Of a stretch of 64,000 nucleotides of DNA, positions 42,743 to 52,475 are shown in pieces; the stretch's first letter is position 1, and every line of letters starts with the position of its first letter. The stretch spans positions 1 to 64,000 of the forward strand of contig NZ_BHWB01000015.1 of assembly GCF_003865075.1 (NCBI RefSeq). Direction: 5' to 3'. The position numbers and the translations under genes are program-made. This stretch comes from Bacteroides faecalis. Its GTDB lineage: Bacteria > Bacteroidota > Bacteroidia > Bacteroidales > Bacteroidaceae. Under the pieces are notes generated by a model. The model saw nothing but the letters and a program-made list of their open reading frames with translations. It did no database searches and was not told the DNA's origin.

Positions 42743-43366
42743 ATGATAATATTATTTGGGAATCAGAAAGGCGGTTGTGGTAAAACGACTAATTGCATAC
42801 AATTTGCCAACTATCTAGTAGAAAAAGGAAAAGAAGTTCTAGTATTGGATTTAGATTTTCAGCGTTCATTATCGGATAGAAGAAAAGAAGATATTGCGAC
42901 CTATGATAATGAACCTAAATATGAGGTTATACAAACCGATATATCTAATGTTGCTAAAATTATTAGTGATTTTACTAAGGTTGAGCAAGGAAATCTATTA
43001 ATAGATTTGCCTGGTAAGATTGATGATGATGCTCTGGGAACTATTCTTAAAGCTGCGGATATAATAATATGCCCATTTAAATACGATAAATTTACAATGG
43101 ATAGTACAGGTTTTTTTATCCAAGTGTTACAGTATTTAAATGTAAAAGCTAAAATATTCTTTTTACCTAACAATATGAGAACTGCGGTAAGATATGAAAC
43201 AAAAGAACAGGTAGTTGATATTCTTAAGCAAGTTGGTTTTGTTACAGATGAAATACCAGCTTCTGTTGCTATGGAACGTATAAATACATTAGCAATTAGT
43301 AATGAGTGTATTGATAAGGTGAAGAATGCTTATGATTATATCATTCAAGAAGGAGCAATAAAATAA
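42743..43366 (+). CDS. parA: ParA-family partition ATPase
   Basis: The 207-residue protein has the deviant Walker A (GNQKGGCGKTT, residues 6-16) and DLDFQRS, LLIDLPG motifs of small ParA/MinD proteins lacking a DNA-binding N-terminus. It is 16 bp downstream of the relaxase gene. With the following gene it likely forms the partition system of the plasmid. Confidence 0.88.
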   Translation: MIILFGNQKGGCGKTTNCIQFANYLVEKGKEVLVLDLDFQRSLSDRRKEDIATYDNEPKYEVIQTDISNVAKIISDFTKVEQGNLLIDLPGKIDDDALGTILKAADIIICPFKYDKFTMDSTGFFIQVLQYLNVKAKIFFLPNNMRTAVRYETKEQVVDILKQVGFVTDEIPASVAMERINTLAISNECIDKVKNAYDYIIQEGAIK

Positions 43367-43424
43367 AATATTCTTTTAATAGATATTTGTTATAAAGTTA
43401 TTCATTTATTGTATATATTTGCAC

Positions 43425-43859
43425 ATGGCTGATAAATTAAGGAAAAAGCAAAATGAAGGTATTTCTAGTGTTCTGGAAATAGCTAAAATGATAAGAGGTG
43501 AAGAATTGCATGGGAGTAGTATAAATGAAGCTCCTATTCAAGAAGCTAAATATGAAGTTGAAGAGGAGAAAGAACCACTTCATGTAGAAATGGAAACAAC
43601 TTCTTCGGAAGTTTTTAATTTTAATGGCTCTAGTGAAATGGATTTGACGGACTTATTAGAGTACATTAAAGGAAAAAATTATAATTGCAAGGAAGTTCTA
43701 TATGTTGATACAGATGTAAAAGAGGTGTTTGGGTTGCTCAAAGCTAAAGCCAAAATACCTATTTCATCTTTAGTTTCGTTTATTTTGGAAGATTGGTTAA
43801 CTAAACACCGTAGCGACATAAGTTCTTTGATTAAGCAAAAAAAGAACCGTTTTCTTTAG
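43425..43859 (+). CDS. ParA partner (ParB-like/DUF3408-like)
   Basis: The 144-residue protein starts at 43425 (MADKLRKKQNEG). It has an acidic centre and a C-terminal segment LLKAKAKIPISSLVSFILEDWL of the DUF3408 kind that ends DNA-binding partners in Bacteroidetes. A TATATTTG box ends only about six bases before the ATG, so a leaderless transcript is possible. Confidence 0.65.
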   Translation: MADKLRKKQNEGISSVLEIAKMIRGEELHGSSINEAPIQEAKYEVEEEKEPLHVEMETTSSEVFNFNGSSEMDLTDLLEYIKGKNYNCKEVLYVDTDVKEVFGLLKAKAKIPISSLVSFILEDWLTKHRSDISSLIKQKKNRFL

Positions 43860-43886
43860 TACAGAAAAAGGGTCGTTTTGTGAAAC
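43858..43886 (+). repeat. 29-bp site shared with 31759-31787
   Basis: Starts AGTACAGAAAAAGGGTCG and ends TGAAAC; it begins in the stop codon of the partition gene. A weak dyad CAGAAAA / TTTTGTG is centred on the AGGGTCG part. Inverted relative to its partner beside the recombinase gene. Confidence 0.6.
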
Positions 43887-43912
43887 AAAAGATTTTTGGT
43901 TAGGCTATAGAC

Positions 43913-43942
43913 CCGTCCAATGGGTTTTTCCTCATTGGACGG
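43913..43942. terminator. Bidirectional terminator
   Basis: The perfect 10-bp stem CCGTCCAATG / CATTGGACGG has a T-rich loop and is followed by ATATTTTA; it separates the partition genes from the convergent tetR-like gene. Confidence 0.85.
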
Positions 43943-43947
43943 ATATT

Positions 43948-44670
43948 TTAGATAGAAACAATAATTTCTTTAGGGATTCCTGTATAATATGCTATTTTTT
44001 CTACAGGAATATTATCTTCTCTCATTTTTATTATAATATCAATATTTTCTTTAGTAATAGAAGAAGGTATAAACGTAAATAAAATGTCTGACAATTTGCT
44101 TATAGCCTTAATAACTTTTTGTTTGTCAGATTCTTTTTTTAAGTCTATTTCACTGAAAGTTGAAAGTTTATCATGCAAAATAAGATAATATATTCCTCCT
44201 ATTATTAGTGCAGATATAGTTACAATGTCAATATCTGTATTGGAGAATATGTTTGAGAATTTTTGGCATAAAGGTAACGTGTGCAATTCCCGTAGTTGAG
44301 CGGTACGTTGACTAGTTTCATTGTTATTAGCTAGTTCCCATTTTAGAAGTTCTTGCATGATTTTATTTTCTGATAAAGATTGAAATAAACCTACAAGAAT
44401 GTTCATATATAGTGCTTTATCGTTACTAGATTGTTTTTGTGATTTTACAATATCGCTAAACCAATAGTCGTATTTTTTTACATACTCGTCAATGAACTTA
44501 TTCAAATCATCATATCTGTTATAGAATTGTACAGGCTCAATTTCAGCTTGTCGCATAATACCTGTAACTGTTAGATTAGAAAATCCTTCAGTTTCAATTA
44601 AATGGGTTGCCGCATTAATAATGCTTTCCTTTATGTCTTTGGCACTTCTTCGCTTTCTCCTTTCTTTCAT
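43948..44670 (-). CDS. TetR-family regulator
   Basis: The 240-residue protein has an N-terminal TetR HTH (IINAATHLIETEGFSNLTVTGIMRQAEI, about 17-44) and a helical ligand domain. The last 30 residues (IKMREDNIPVEKIAYYTGIP) look like an extra small HTH. It is 2 bp behind the oxoamine-synthase gene, which suggests it was part of that operon. It is not related to tet(X) control as far as can be seen. Confidence 0.8.
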   Translation of the reverse strand: MKERRKRRSAKDIKESIINAATHLIETEGFSNLTVTGIMRQAEIEPVQFYNRYDDLNKFIDEYVKKYDYWFSDIVKSQKQSSNDKALYMNILVGLFQSLSENKIMQELLKWELANNNETSQRTAQLRELHTLPLCQKFSNIFSNTDIDIVTISALIIGGIYYLILHDKLSTFSEIDLKKESDKQKVIKAISKLSDILFTFIPSSITKENIDIIIKMREDNIPVEKIAYYTGIPKEIIVSI

Positions 44671-44672
44671 TA

Positions 44673-45422
44673 TTATTTTATTTTTATGTTCTTATTTATA
44701 TCATTAAGAGTATTGACTAAAGATTCTAATTGTTCAAGTTTATGCGTGGCAAGAACGCTGACCCTTAATCTTGCTTCTTTGGTTCTTACAGCCGGATATA
44801 CAATTCCAATTGTAAAGATACCTTTTTCTTGCAACATTTTAGCAATTTCGTAAACCTTTTTATTATCTCTTATCATAATAGGAAAAATAGGGGAAACAGA
44901 TTTTCCTATGTCGAACCCTTCTTCTTTCAACCGTTTTCTAAGATAGTTCGTATTTTCCCAAAGTTTGGTTCTTATTTGTGGTTCTTTTTTTATAATCTCT
45001 AAAGCTTTTAGTATGGATGCTGTGACTTGTGGGGTAGGGGCTGCTGAAAACACATTGCTGTCCGCATAAAATTTCAAGTATTGTATTATCTTCTTCGAAG
45101 CTGCTGCAAATCCCCCTACGCAACCAAATGACTTGCTGAATGTGCCAGTAATAATATCAATTTGACCTAAACAGTTATAGTATTCAGCTGTTCCTCTGCC
45201 ATTGGCTCCCATTACTCCTATTCCATGTGCATCATCTAACATCAGCATGGTTTCATAAGTCTTGCAAAGAGTAATAATTTCCGGAAGTAAAGACAAATCC
45301 CCATCCTGGGAATATACACCATCTATTATTACAAGTTTAGTTTGATATTGCCCTTTGACTTCTTTTAGTACCTTCTCCAAATATTCTAGGTCGTTATGCC
45401 CAATTCGTTTTATACCTAAAAT
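44673..45422 (-). pseudogene. Alpha-oxoamine synthase (BioF/KBL/SPT-like), 5' truncated
   Basis: The frame runs in from the IS1595 boundary (GIKRIGHNDLEYLEKVLKE) to the stop at 44673, about 250 residues of an expected 390 or so. It contains DGVYSQDGDLS, DDAHGIGVMG and the PLP lysine GTFSKSFG. The family condenses amino acids with acyl-CoA (biotin, threonine breakdown or sphingolipid routes); the exact substrate cannot be told. The N-terminal third is lost. Confidence 0.75.
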
Positions 45423-46427
45423 CCGCAGGTAGTTAATTAGGATGTTTAAAGATTCTGATTATCCGTTTATGCACCTGTTATATTCGCAATTACTAGTCTG
45501 TCAAAGAGTTTGTCTCCAAAATACCGTCTGTTTAATTTGTAAATAAACTCGTTGAGATACAACTGTAAGTATTTCCTTTTGATTTTATGGTAGTTGCCCA
45601 GCAATGTCCGTTTTGCATTACTGATTGCGATATGCACCCATTTGAGTGTTTCCTTGGTGGTTTTGGCGTCTGATTTCTCGGTGACGTGCAATTCCACCAG
45701 ATCGGAGATGTCAACGTAAGAAGTGCTTTTGTCCGAAAATACGATGGCATCATCCTCCATGCAGTCCCTGACCACGCCGTTGATTCCTTCACTTTGATGG
45801 CTATCCAGTACCCTGGCCTTGAAATAACGCACATGCTTCTCCTTTTTGCCCGTTTCGATATCTTCCAACGGGGTGCTTTCGGCCATCACCGCAACGTTCT
45901 GCTTTCCCTCGGCTCCCCGGCCACGTGTACCCTTGCCTCGCTCGATTTCCTTACTGGCCACCGAAAAGTAACCCTCATCCAGTTCTATCATCCCTTCCAG
46001 TGTATACCTTGCATCCCGGTTGCCCATCGCCCTGCGGAGTTTGTGTACCATCGCCCATACCGGTTCGTAACGCTTCAATCCTAATTGCTTCTGGAGTTCG
46101 TTGGTGGAGAATCCCTTTTTTGTGCAACTCATCAGGAACATCGTTTTGTACCACACCAGAAACGGCAGCTTGGAGCTCTCCATGATCGTACCGCTGCGCA
46201 ACGAGGTGCGGAAACGGCAACCTTTGCATTCATAACTCCATTTACCCTGTAACCAATAATGGGAAGTGCCCCCGCATCGCTTGCAGACAACCCCTTCCTT
46301 ATCACGCTGCTCCTTGAAATGCAAACGACAATCTTCCTCCGAACCGAAATGAGCCGTAAAACTGAATATGTTCATAATCCCTGCTTTTTGAGCGCTAATA
46401 TACTAAAAATATTAGGTGTGTTTGCGG
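45423..46427 (-). mobile_element. IS1595-family insertion sequence, copy B
   Basis: Same element as at 651-1655, with the same truncations on both sides. The boundaries are inferred from frame breaks. Confidence 0.7.
45467..46375 (-). CDS. IS1595-family transposase, copy B
   Basis: Identical protein to the 695-1603 gene: zinc ribbon, ISXO2-like DDE domain, 302 residues. Confidence 0.85.
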   Translation of the reverse strand: MNIFSFTAHFGSEEDCRLHFKEQRDKEGVVCKRCGGTSHYWLQGKWSYECKGCRFRTSLRSGTIMESSKLPFLVWYKTMFLMSCTKKGFSTNELQKQLGLKRYEPVWAMVHKLRRAMGNRDARYTLEGMIELDEGYFSVASKEIERGKGTRGRGAEGKQNVAVMAESTPLEDIETGKKEKHVRYFKARVLDSHQSEGINGVVRDCMEDDAIVFSDKSTSYVDISDLVELHVTEKSDAKTTKETLKWVHIAISNAKRTLLGNYHKIKRKYLQLYLNEFIYKLNRRYFGDKLFDRLVIANITGA

Positions 46428-46994
46428 AGAATCAGATAGATTTTTCAAAACACTCAAGTCCATACTCGCATTATGAAAAATTAATAAATTAGATGAAAGA
46501 TATTTAGAAAGTTCGTCTTCCCATAATTCTTGAAAATTAAGGGAAAATTCTACATCTTCATATGAAATTCCGTGTATTGAAGTATGAGTTTTTAAAAACT
46601 TTTCTGATTTTGGTGGATTTATATAGTGTTTTGTCGAATAAACTATTGTGTCATTTTTCACGAAGCATAATCCGATTGCACAAGCACTTAATCTACTGTT
46701 ATTTGCTGTCTCAAAGTCAATAGCAATAAAATCAAATTTATTTTCAAAGTACTCAGGGAATGTATGAGGATTTTTAAATTGATTGAATTTCAATTTTTGC
46801 AAAATCGCTTGTTCGTATTGAGGTTTTACTTTATAACCAACTTGTTTTGCTTTTTTTAGCCAAGGTTCAAGAATATAGTTTGGTGTATTTTCGATAAAAT
46901 TATAGAATAGAAATTCATTGTTTGTTTCAGGATTTATTCCCGAAACTTCCATTTCAATTTGATTTTTTGGTTTAGGTTTAAAAAAGTTAAACAT
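46395..46994 (-). pseudogene. Truncated DEDD exonuclease, copy B
   Basis: Identical to 1623-2222: motif I (FIAIDFETAN) present, C-terminal catalytic part replaced by IS1595 end sequence. Confidence 0.7.
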
Positions 46995-47032
46995 AGTTCA
47001 TTTTGTATAATTCAGACGAGTTTTGGTGTAAT

Positions 47033-47174
47033 ATGGCATATAACGTTTGGCAAATTGGCGATGGAGCCGACTTTTAGCACAAATGTTGAATAGAATTACT
47101 AATCTTCAACATTGCACAAAAGTTCAATAGAAGTACTTCACCGGCTCTATTGCCAATTTGTTTGTTATGTGCCG
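47033..47174. other. attC-like hairpin downstream of tet(X), copy B
   Basis: Same 140-bp imperfect palindrome as at 2261-2402. Confidence 0.6.
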
Positions 47175-47186
47175 TTTTATTCCATT

Positions 47187-48353
47187 TTATACATTTAACA
47201 ATTGCTGAAACGTAAAGTCGGGTTTAAACATTTCAATTTCGTTTTGAGTTGATTCTTCTTGTGCTTCTTTGCCATAGATAAACATTTGCTGTTCATAATT
47301 TTTAACAGCCTCTTCAATGCTATTAAATTTTCCATCGGCTAGATTATCAGACAATATCAAGGCATCCACCAACCCACTATTTACTCCCTGCCCTGCAAAA
47401 GGCGGCATCAAATGTGCGGCATCCCCAATCATTGTTATGGGTAATGGGCGCTTGCTTTTCCAAGGCTTTTCTAAAGGAAATATCCGTGTAGCCAATCCTA
47501 CAAATGACAACGTCGTATGAATCAATTCTTTGTAGCGTTCGTCCCAATCGGAAAATTCTTTCAGAAGAAAATCAACGACACTATTTCTGTTTTGAAAATC
47601 TACCTGCGTTTGGTTTTTCCATTCATCAGGTGTTTTAAAACTTATTCCAAAATGCAATGCACCATTATTATTGGGGTTAGCAAATAATAAATTACCTTGG
47701 TGAGATGCCATTAGCCGGTTTCCATTGCATAGCTGAAAAAATCCAGGACAGTTTATCTCTGGTTGATGAATATCGGCTTGTATATTGAAAGTACCTGTTT
47801 CTTCAACTTCCGTGTCGGTAACAAATTTTCTTACCTTGGACATCCCGCCATTGGCAAGAATAACCAAATCTGCTGTTTCACTCGGTTTATTCTCAAAAGT
47901 TAGTGTCCACTTCTTCTTACCAGGTTCAAGCATAACAAGTTTTCTATCCCAAATAACCGTGTCGTTTTCTAAACTATTCAACAAGATAGCCCTTAAGTCA
48001 TTTCTGTTTATTTCAGGATTGTCAAATCGATTTTCGGGCTTTACATTTTTTGTGGATAAAATATTGCCTTTTTCATCAGCAATATTTACACCCATTGGTA
48101 AGGCTAAGTCATAATAAGTTTGTAACAATCCCGCTTTTTTCATTGCTTCCTGACCTGAACCTTTGTGTAGGTCAAGGGTTCCACCAAAAATTCTTGCCTC
48201 TCGGTCGTTGTCTCTTTCGTAAACTGAAACGTCTATGCCGTTTTGCTGTAATAATTTTGCCATAGTCAGTCCAACGGGTCCACCACCAATTATTGCAACG
48301 TTCTTATCACTAAGTAAATTCATTTGTTTGTCTGTATCTATTCGCATTGTCAT
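47187..48353 (-). CDS. tet(X): Tet(X) tetracycline-inactivating monooxygenase, copy B
   Basis: Identical 388-residue protein to the 2415-3581 copy, with intact FAD and GDAAHLMPPFAGQG motifs. On a circular plasmid the two copies would be one and the same gene. Confidence 0.97.
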   Translation of the reverse strand: MTMRIDTDKQMNLLSDKNVAIIGGGPVGLTMAKLLQQNGIDVSVYERDNDREARIFGGTLDLHKGSGQEAMKKAGLLQTYYDLALPMGVNIADEKGNILSTKNVKPENRFDNPEINRNDLRAILLNSLENDTVIWDRKLVMLEPGKKKWTLTFENKPSETADLVILANGGMSKVRKFVTDTEVEETGTFNIQADIHQPEINCPGFFQLCNGNRLMASHQGNLLFANPNNNGALHFGISFKTPDEWKNQTQVDFQNRNSVVDFLLKEFSDWDERYKELIHTTLSFVGLATRIFPLEKPWKSKRPLPITMIGDAAHLMPPFAGQGVNSGLVDALILSDNLADGKFNSIEEAVKNYEQQMFIYGKEAQEESTQNEIEMFKPDFTFQQLLNV

Positions 48354-48359
48354 TCAAAA

Positions 48360-48562
48360 ATGGCACATAACGGGAAACGCATTGGCGAAGTGGCGGATAA
48401 ATTGGACAAAAAGTTCAATTTAGCGAGAACGTAGCCGATGTGTTTCCACAGAGCTAACTTACAAATAAAAAGCGAATGTGGAACACATTCGGCGGAATAA
48501 AATGCAGAAACTTTCAATTTAGCACTTAACCTGCCATTTTGCCAATGCGATGTTATGTGAAG
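48360..48562. other. attC-like hairpin upstream of tet(X), copy B
   Basis: Same 200-bp imperfect palindrome as at 3588-3790. Confidence 0.6.
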
Positions 48563-48625
48563 GAATTTTTAGTATCTTTGTATTCAAATAATTCACATTT
48601 TATGTATTTCAGCAAGCCTTGGTAA

Positions 48626-49203
48626 TTAAAAATTAAAGTAAATTTTGAACAGAAAACTAAATCCTTAGAGAAAAATATTAATGCTTCACTTGTATATAAA
48701 GGTGATTCACTTAATGGGTCGTTCGGATTTAATGGAAAGGATGGTACTTTTGATTCTACAGTTTACAAAAGACAAGATATATTTATACGTGTAAAAACAT
48801 TGGGTGGTATTCAAGATGAAACAGGTGTAGTGAATACTACAATGGCACTTAAAGACATAAATATAAACTTGCAATCTTGGAGAAAATCATTAAATGATTC
48901 AAAAAATCATACAGTGATTGATTTAATAGAAGAAGGATTATATCCAATGTCGGATTTTGTACTGGAAAGAAACTTTCAAAGACGTTTTGATGATACTTCT
49001 AAGGAAATTCTTCTTCCTGTTACAAGACTTTATACTCCGTCTATTACGATTGCAAGAGTATTGACAAAGACATCTGCTTCGGGAGAAAGTTTATATGATG
49101 TAGCTGCTGTGTTAACAACAAGACAGGGTGACCAAATAGTATTGAGTAAAAGTAATGCTACGGATGCGGAATTAAGGCAAAATGAAGATGATAATGTTTT
49201 TAT
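48626..49203 (+). pseudogene. MACPF-like gene fragment, copy B
   Basis: Same 5'-truncated frame as in copy A, ending at the IS1380. Here the rest of the gene does not follow the IS; in a circular reading its continuation is at 6025-6372. Confidence 0.6.
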
Positions 49204-50796
49204 CCTCAAATCCGCAACTAAGCCCTTGAACGTCCTTATTGCGTTTACACGTCCTCTCATTACTGAATTTGCAGATAATTTGAACTTGAAGCACCCACTT
49301 CTGCCTACAATATCCCCTTACCCCACAATGTGACTTGAGGCAATACACAATATCATTCCCATAAGTTGTAGGCATTATCCAAAATCAGTCTGGAAAACAT
49401 CTGCGTAAGCATTATTACAGGTATAGATGTTCAGCACATACCGCCTTGATGTCCTGATCCACTTGGCTGGTACAGAGATAAACCTGAAGACAAACGCTTT
49501 TATGCGACTTGTTGCATTGAGCCCGAACTTCTTTACGTCAAGTCTTTGAATAATGGCCTTGTAAAAGTTACGGATAAGTGCTGTAAGAAGAAGGAACACT
49601 GTGTTCTCTGCCATGAAGGATTTGGGCAATCTGTCCCACCCGAAACCATTGTTCATATCATCGAAGATACGTTCCTTTCCTCCACGAAGGTTATAGAACT
49701 CGACAATTTCTCTTACGGAAGAATCATAGTCGTTAGTCAGGATACAACGGTATGTGTATTCTCCTTCCCAAAAATCCTGCACACCATCCATCCGTTTCTG
49801 TCTTTGAATCACAAGTCGATATGCCTTACCTTTCCACTTCTCAACAAGGATAGAGTTCAATTCAAACTCAATGCCATTGATTTCCTCAGTTTTCCAGCCT
49901 TTGAGAGCAAAGGTGTCATTGTAGATCGAACTGCAGCGGTTAGCACGGATATAGAAGGACTTGCAGTGTTTTTCTATTTCCTCCACGATTTCCTCGGAAC
50001 ATGATCCACAATCAGCTCTGAAGCGATTGATAGTGAGCCCATTCTGTTCAAATCTCGCAAAGAACCTCTTCAGCGTGTCCTTCTGATGGAAACGAACATT
50101 TGTGTTACCATCGCTATTCTCTATACCGACTATCAAATCGCCAATAACCGCCACGCCAGGGCGATAACCAAGGAACTTCTTGTATGTAGGCTTTGCATCA
50201 TACTTCTCTGTCTCTATGAACTGATGGTCGAAATCAACATCATACATCTCACCCTCTTTCAGTTGGCCAGATGCAAATATACAATTGAGCAATAAAGTAT
50301 TGAGAGTGTCAGCCGTATTGAAATCGTAGGTCTTGCCCATATCTGATGTGTATGAAATGTTTTCTTGCGTCAACTCCTTTATCGCCCTGAGGATAGTATC
50401 AGAGCTACAAGTGCGAAGTGTCGGATGAAGCGAGAGGTGGTTCATCAAATGAGTAGTGACATCCTCAATACATGAACCGCTACAGAAGTAGATACTCATG
50501 AGAGAACGGATGATTTCGCTGTACTGATAACCGAACGATCTACACCTTAGACCGAGGGTTGAGTCGATTACAGATGATAATGTGGAGTCAAATTGCTCCA
50601 TGATTGAAAATAATCCCCCAAAAGGAGTGAGTCTCTCAGATTTAATTTGTATCTTCGCCATGTCTATCGTCGGATTCTCTTGTTTTTTTTGCAACACTAA
50701 GATAAGTGAAAATTCTGACATGGCAAAATCCTGAGCAACTTTTTGTTGCTCAGGTACTTAAAAAGTTTAATTTATAATAGTGTTGCGGAATTAAGG
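49204..50796 (-). mobile_element. IS1380-family insertion sequence, copy B
   Basis: Same 1,593-bp element. Left flank is the plasmid TTTAT, right flank is TAAAACTG, so no target duplication frames this copy. It is thus a hybrid of a plasmid IS and another IS copy, or an assembly join. Confidence 0.9.
49375..50661 (-). CDS. IS1380-family transposase, copy B
   Basis: Identical to the 4603-5889 gene; start at MAKIQIKSERL, full DDE set. Confidence 0.9.
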   Translation of the reverse strand: MAKIQIKSERLTPFGGLFSIMEQFDSTLSSVIDSTLGLRCRSFGYQYSEIIRSLMSIYFCSGSCIEDVTTHLMNHLSLHPTLRTCSSDTILRAIKELTQENISYTSDMGKTYDFNTADTLNTLLLNCIFASGQLKEGEMYDVDFDHQFIETEKYDAKPTYKKFLGYRPGVAVIGDLIVGIENSDGNTNVRFHQKDTLKRFFARFEQNGLTINRFRADCGSCSEEIVEEIEKHCKSFYIRANRCSSIYNDTFALKGWKTEEINGIEFELNSILVEKWKGKAYRLVIQRQKRMDGVQDFWEGEYTYRCILTNDYDSSVREIVEFYNLRGGKERIFDDMNNGFGWDRLPKSFMAENTVFLLLTALIRNFYKAIIQRLDVKKFGLNATSRIKAFVFRFISVPAKWIRTSRRYVLNIYTCNNAYADVFQTDFG

Positions 50797-50981
50797 TAAA
50801 ACTGTTCATTGGGAAATGGAACTGAATATATGTATATGGGTGCGCATAAGACCAGCATGAGCAGGGATAGATGAAAGACTCGTTTTTGTTGATACGTTAT
50901 TATCATTTCTCTTTCTTTTTTGTCGTAAGTTTGAGTTTTTATTGAACTTAGAAAAGAGGCGGCTTTTGTGCTGATTTTCAT
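50797..50981 (-). pseudogene. Start of an unknown gene cut by IS1380
   Basis: A minus-strand frame starts MKISTKAASFLSSIKT (or MIITYQQKRVFHLSLLMLVL further in, which looks like a signal peptide) and runs into the IS after PFPNEQFYLN. Only about 60 residues remain, so the family cannot be told; a secreted or membrane protein is likely. The rest of 50982-51254 is AT-rich with an 18-base T-run near 51032 and no gene. Confidence 0.45.
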
Positions 50982-51254
50982 GTGTTTTATTGTTTTAAGT
51001 GTTATTAAGTATAATGTTTCCTGCAAAAATAACTGTTTTTTTTTTTTTTTTTGTATGTTTAAGTACTTTTCTTTATGATGTTAAGTGTTTTTAATTGTTG
51101 TGTGGTTGTCTTTTTAAGTATTTATAAGTTTAAAATGCTTGTTTTTGCTTTGGAGGTTGGTTTATAGGTGCGTATCTTTAGCGGTTGAAATTCAGGGGGG
51201 TGTAAAAGCCTGGGTTTGGATTGTCATATTAACAAATGATTAAATGACGAAAAG

Positions 51255-52475
51255 ATGTTTTTTTATATTAAATGTGTATTGTTCGTGCTCGTGTTGAGTA
51301 TAAGCGGAGAAATATCCGCTCAGGAGAAGCGTGATTCGGTAAGGATCTATTTTCATCAAGGAAAGGTAAATATAGATACATGTTTACTTGACAATGGGAA
51401 CGAGATGGAGCGGTTTGCTAAAATCTGTTCCGCATTGAACGACTCCGTCCGTCTTATCAGGAAAATTCAAATAATAGGAGGAGCTTCCCCGGAAGGAGGG
51501 GGGCTGTTGAATGGAAGGCTGTCTGAAAAACGAGCAGAGGTTTTGTGGCGGTATATATCACCTTATATAAAGATTCCGGTATTGGAGAGGGATTTTCATT
51601 TTTCGGGAAGCGACTGGAACGGACTTATAACGATGGTGAGAGCGGATGTGAATGTTCCGGAGAGGGAGGATGTCCTTCGTTTGTTGGAGAAGATCGTCCG
51701 TTTGGAAAACCAGGACAGCCCTTATTGGGGGGGAGAACTGAAAAGACTGAAAGGGGGGAGGCCATACTCATATTTGTATAAATTCCATTTTCCGAAACTT
51801 CGTTCGTCGATGGTGAAAATATGCTATGATAGTGATCCGATAAATCCCGTCAGAGATACGGTATATATACATACACGTGATACGTTGTGCATCCGTGATA
51901 CCGTTACCGTCATAGCTCCGGTAAAGAAACGGCCGTTTTGCATGGCGGTGAAAACAAACTTGCTTTATGACGCTGTTTTGATACCTGACATCGGGGTTGA
52001 GTTCTGTTTGGGGAAGAACTGGTCTGTGGCCGGGAATTGGATGTATGCCTGGTGGAAAAGTGATCGGAAGCATAATTATTGGCGTATCTATGGGGGAGAT
52101 GTGGAGTTGCGCCGCTGGTTCGGTCGGAGAGCGGTGGAAAAACCGTTTTCCGGGCATCATGTCGGATTGTACGGGCAGATCGTCACCTATGATTTCGAAT
52201 TGGGTGGGAAAGGTTACTTGGGGGATAAATGGAGTTACGGGGGAGGCGTGGCTTACGGCTACTCGTTACCTGTGGGACATCGGTTCAATGTGGATTTCAC
52301 GTTGGGAATCGGCTACCTTGGAGGATCGTACAAGGAGTACATCCCTTTGGACGGTCACTATGTATGGCAGACCACTAAAAACCGCCGCTGGTTCGGCCCG
52401 ACCAAGGCGGGTATCTCTTTGGTGTGGTTGATCGGGCGGGGGAATTATAGCCGGAAGAAAGGAGGCAGGCAGTGA
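51255..52475 (+). CDS. DUF3575-type outer-membrane protein of a fimbrial operon
   Basis: The 406-residue protein has a signal peptide ending near SAQ, an N-terminal part with OmpA-like features (KIQIIGGASPEGG...LSEKRAEVL, about 70-95) and a C-terminal DUF3575 barrel domain (AVKTNLLYDAVLIPDIGVEF near 232, WMYAWW, SYGGGVAYGYSLP). In Bacteroides such proteins head operons for Mfa/Fim-type fimbriae. It overlaps the next gene by 4 bp. Confidence 0.82.
   Translation: MFFYIKCVLFVLVLSISGEISAQEKRDSVRIYFHQGKVNIDTCLLDNGNEMERFAKICSALNDSVRLIRKIQIIGGASPEGGGLLNGRLSEKRAEVLWRYISPYIKIPVLERDFHFSGSDWNGLITMVRADVNVPEREDVLRLLEKIVRLENQDSPYWGGELKRLKGGRPYSYLYKFHFPKLRSSMVKICYDSDPINPVRDTVYIHTRDTLCIRDTVTVIAPVKKRPFCMAVKTNLLYDAVLIPDIGVEFCLGKNWSVAGNWMYAWWKSDRKHNYWRIYGGDVELRRWFGRRAVEKPFSGHHVGLYGQIVTYDFELGGKGYLGDKWSYGGGVAYGYSLPVGHRFNVDFTLGIGYLGGSYKEYIPLDGHYVWQTTKNRRWFGPTKAGISLVWLIGRGNYSRKKGGRQ

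Larger units (their letters stand above)
44770..50796. repeat. 6-kb direct repeat, copy B
   Basis: The complete form of the block at 1-6024, with an offset of 44,772 after the first 90 bases. It ends at the IS1380 inverted repeat, where the right-hand flank (TAAAACTG) differs from the TTTAT flank of copy A. Confidence 0.95.

Noticed and set aside
43948..44670. TetR-like gene as the regulator of tet(X)
   Set aside because: It forms a unit with the oxoamine-synthase gene, is separated from tet(X) by IS1595, and Tet(X) genes do not normally have a TetR partner.
51032..51050. T-run of about 18 bases as a functional element
   Set aside because: A long homopolymer in an AT-rich spacer; it may be a sequencing or assembly feature and no partner structure is seen.
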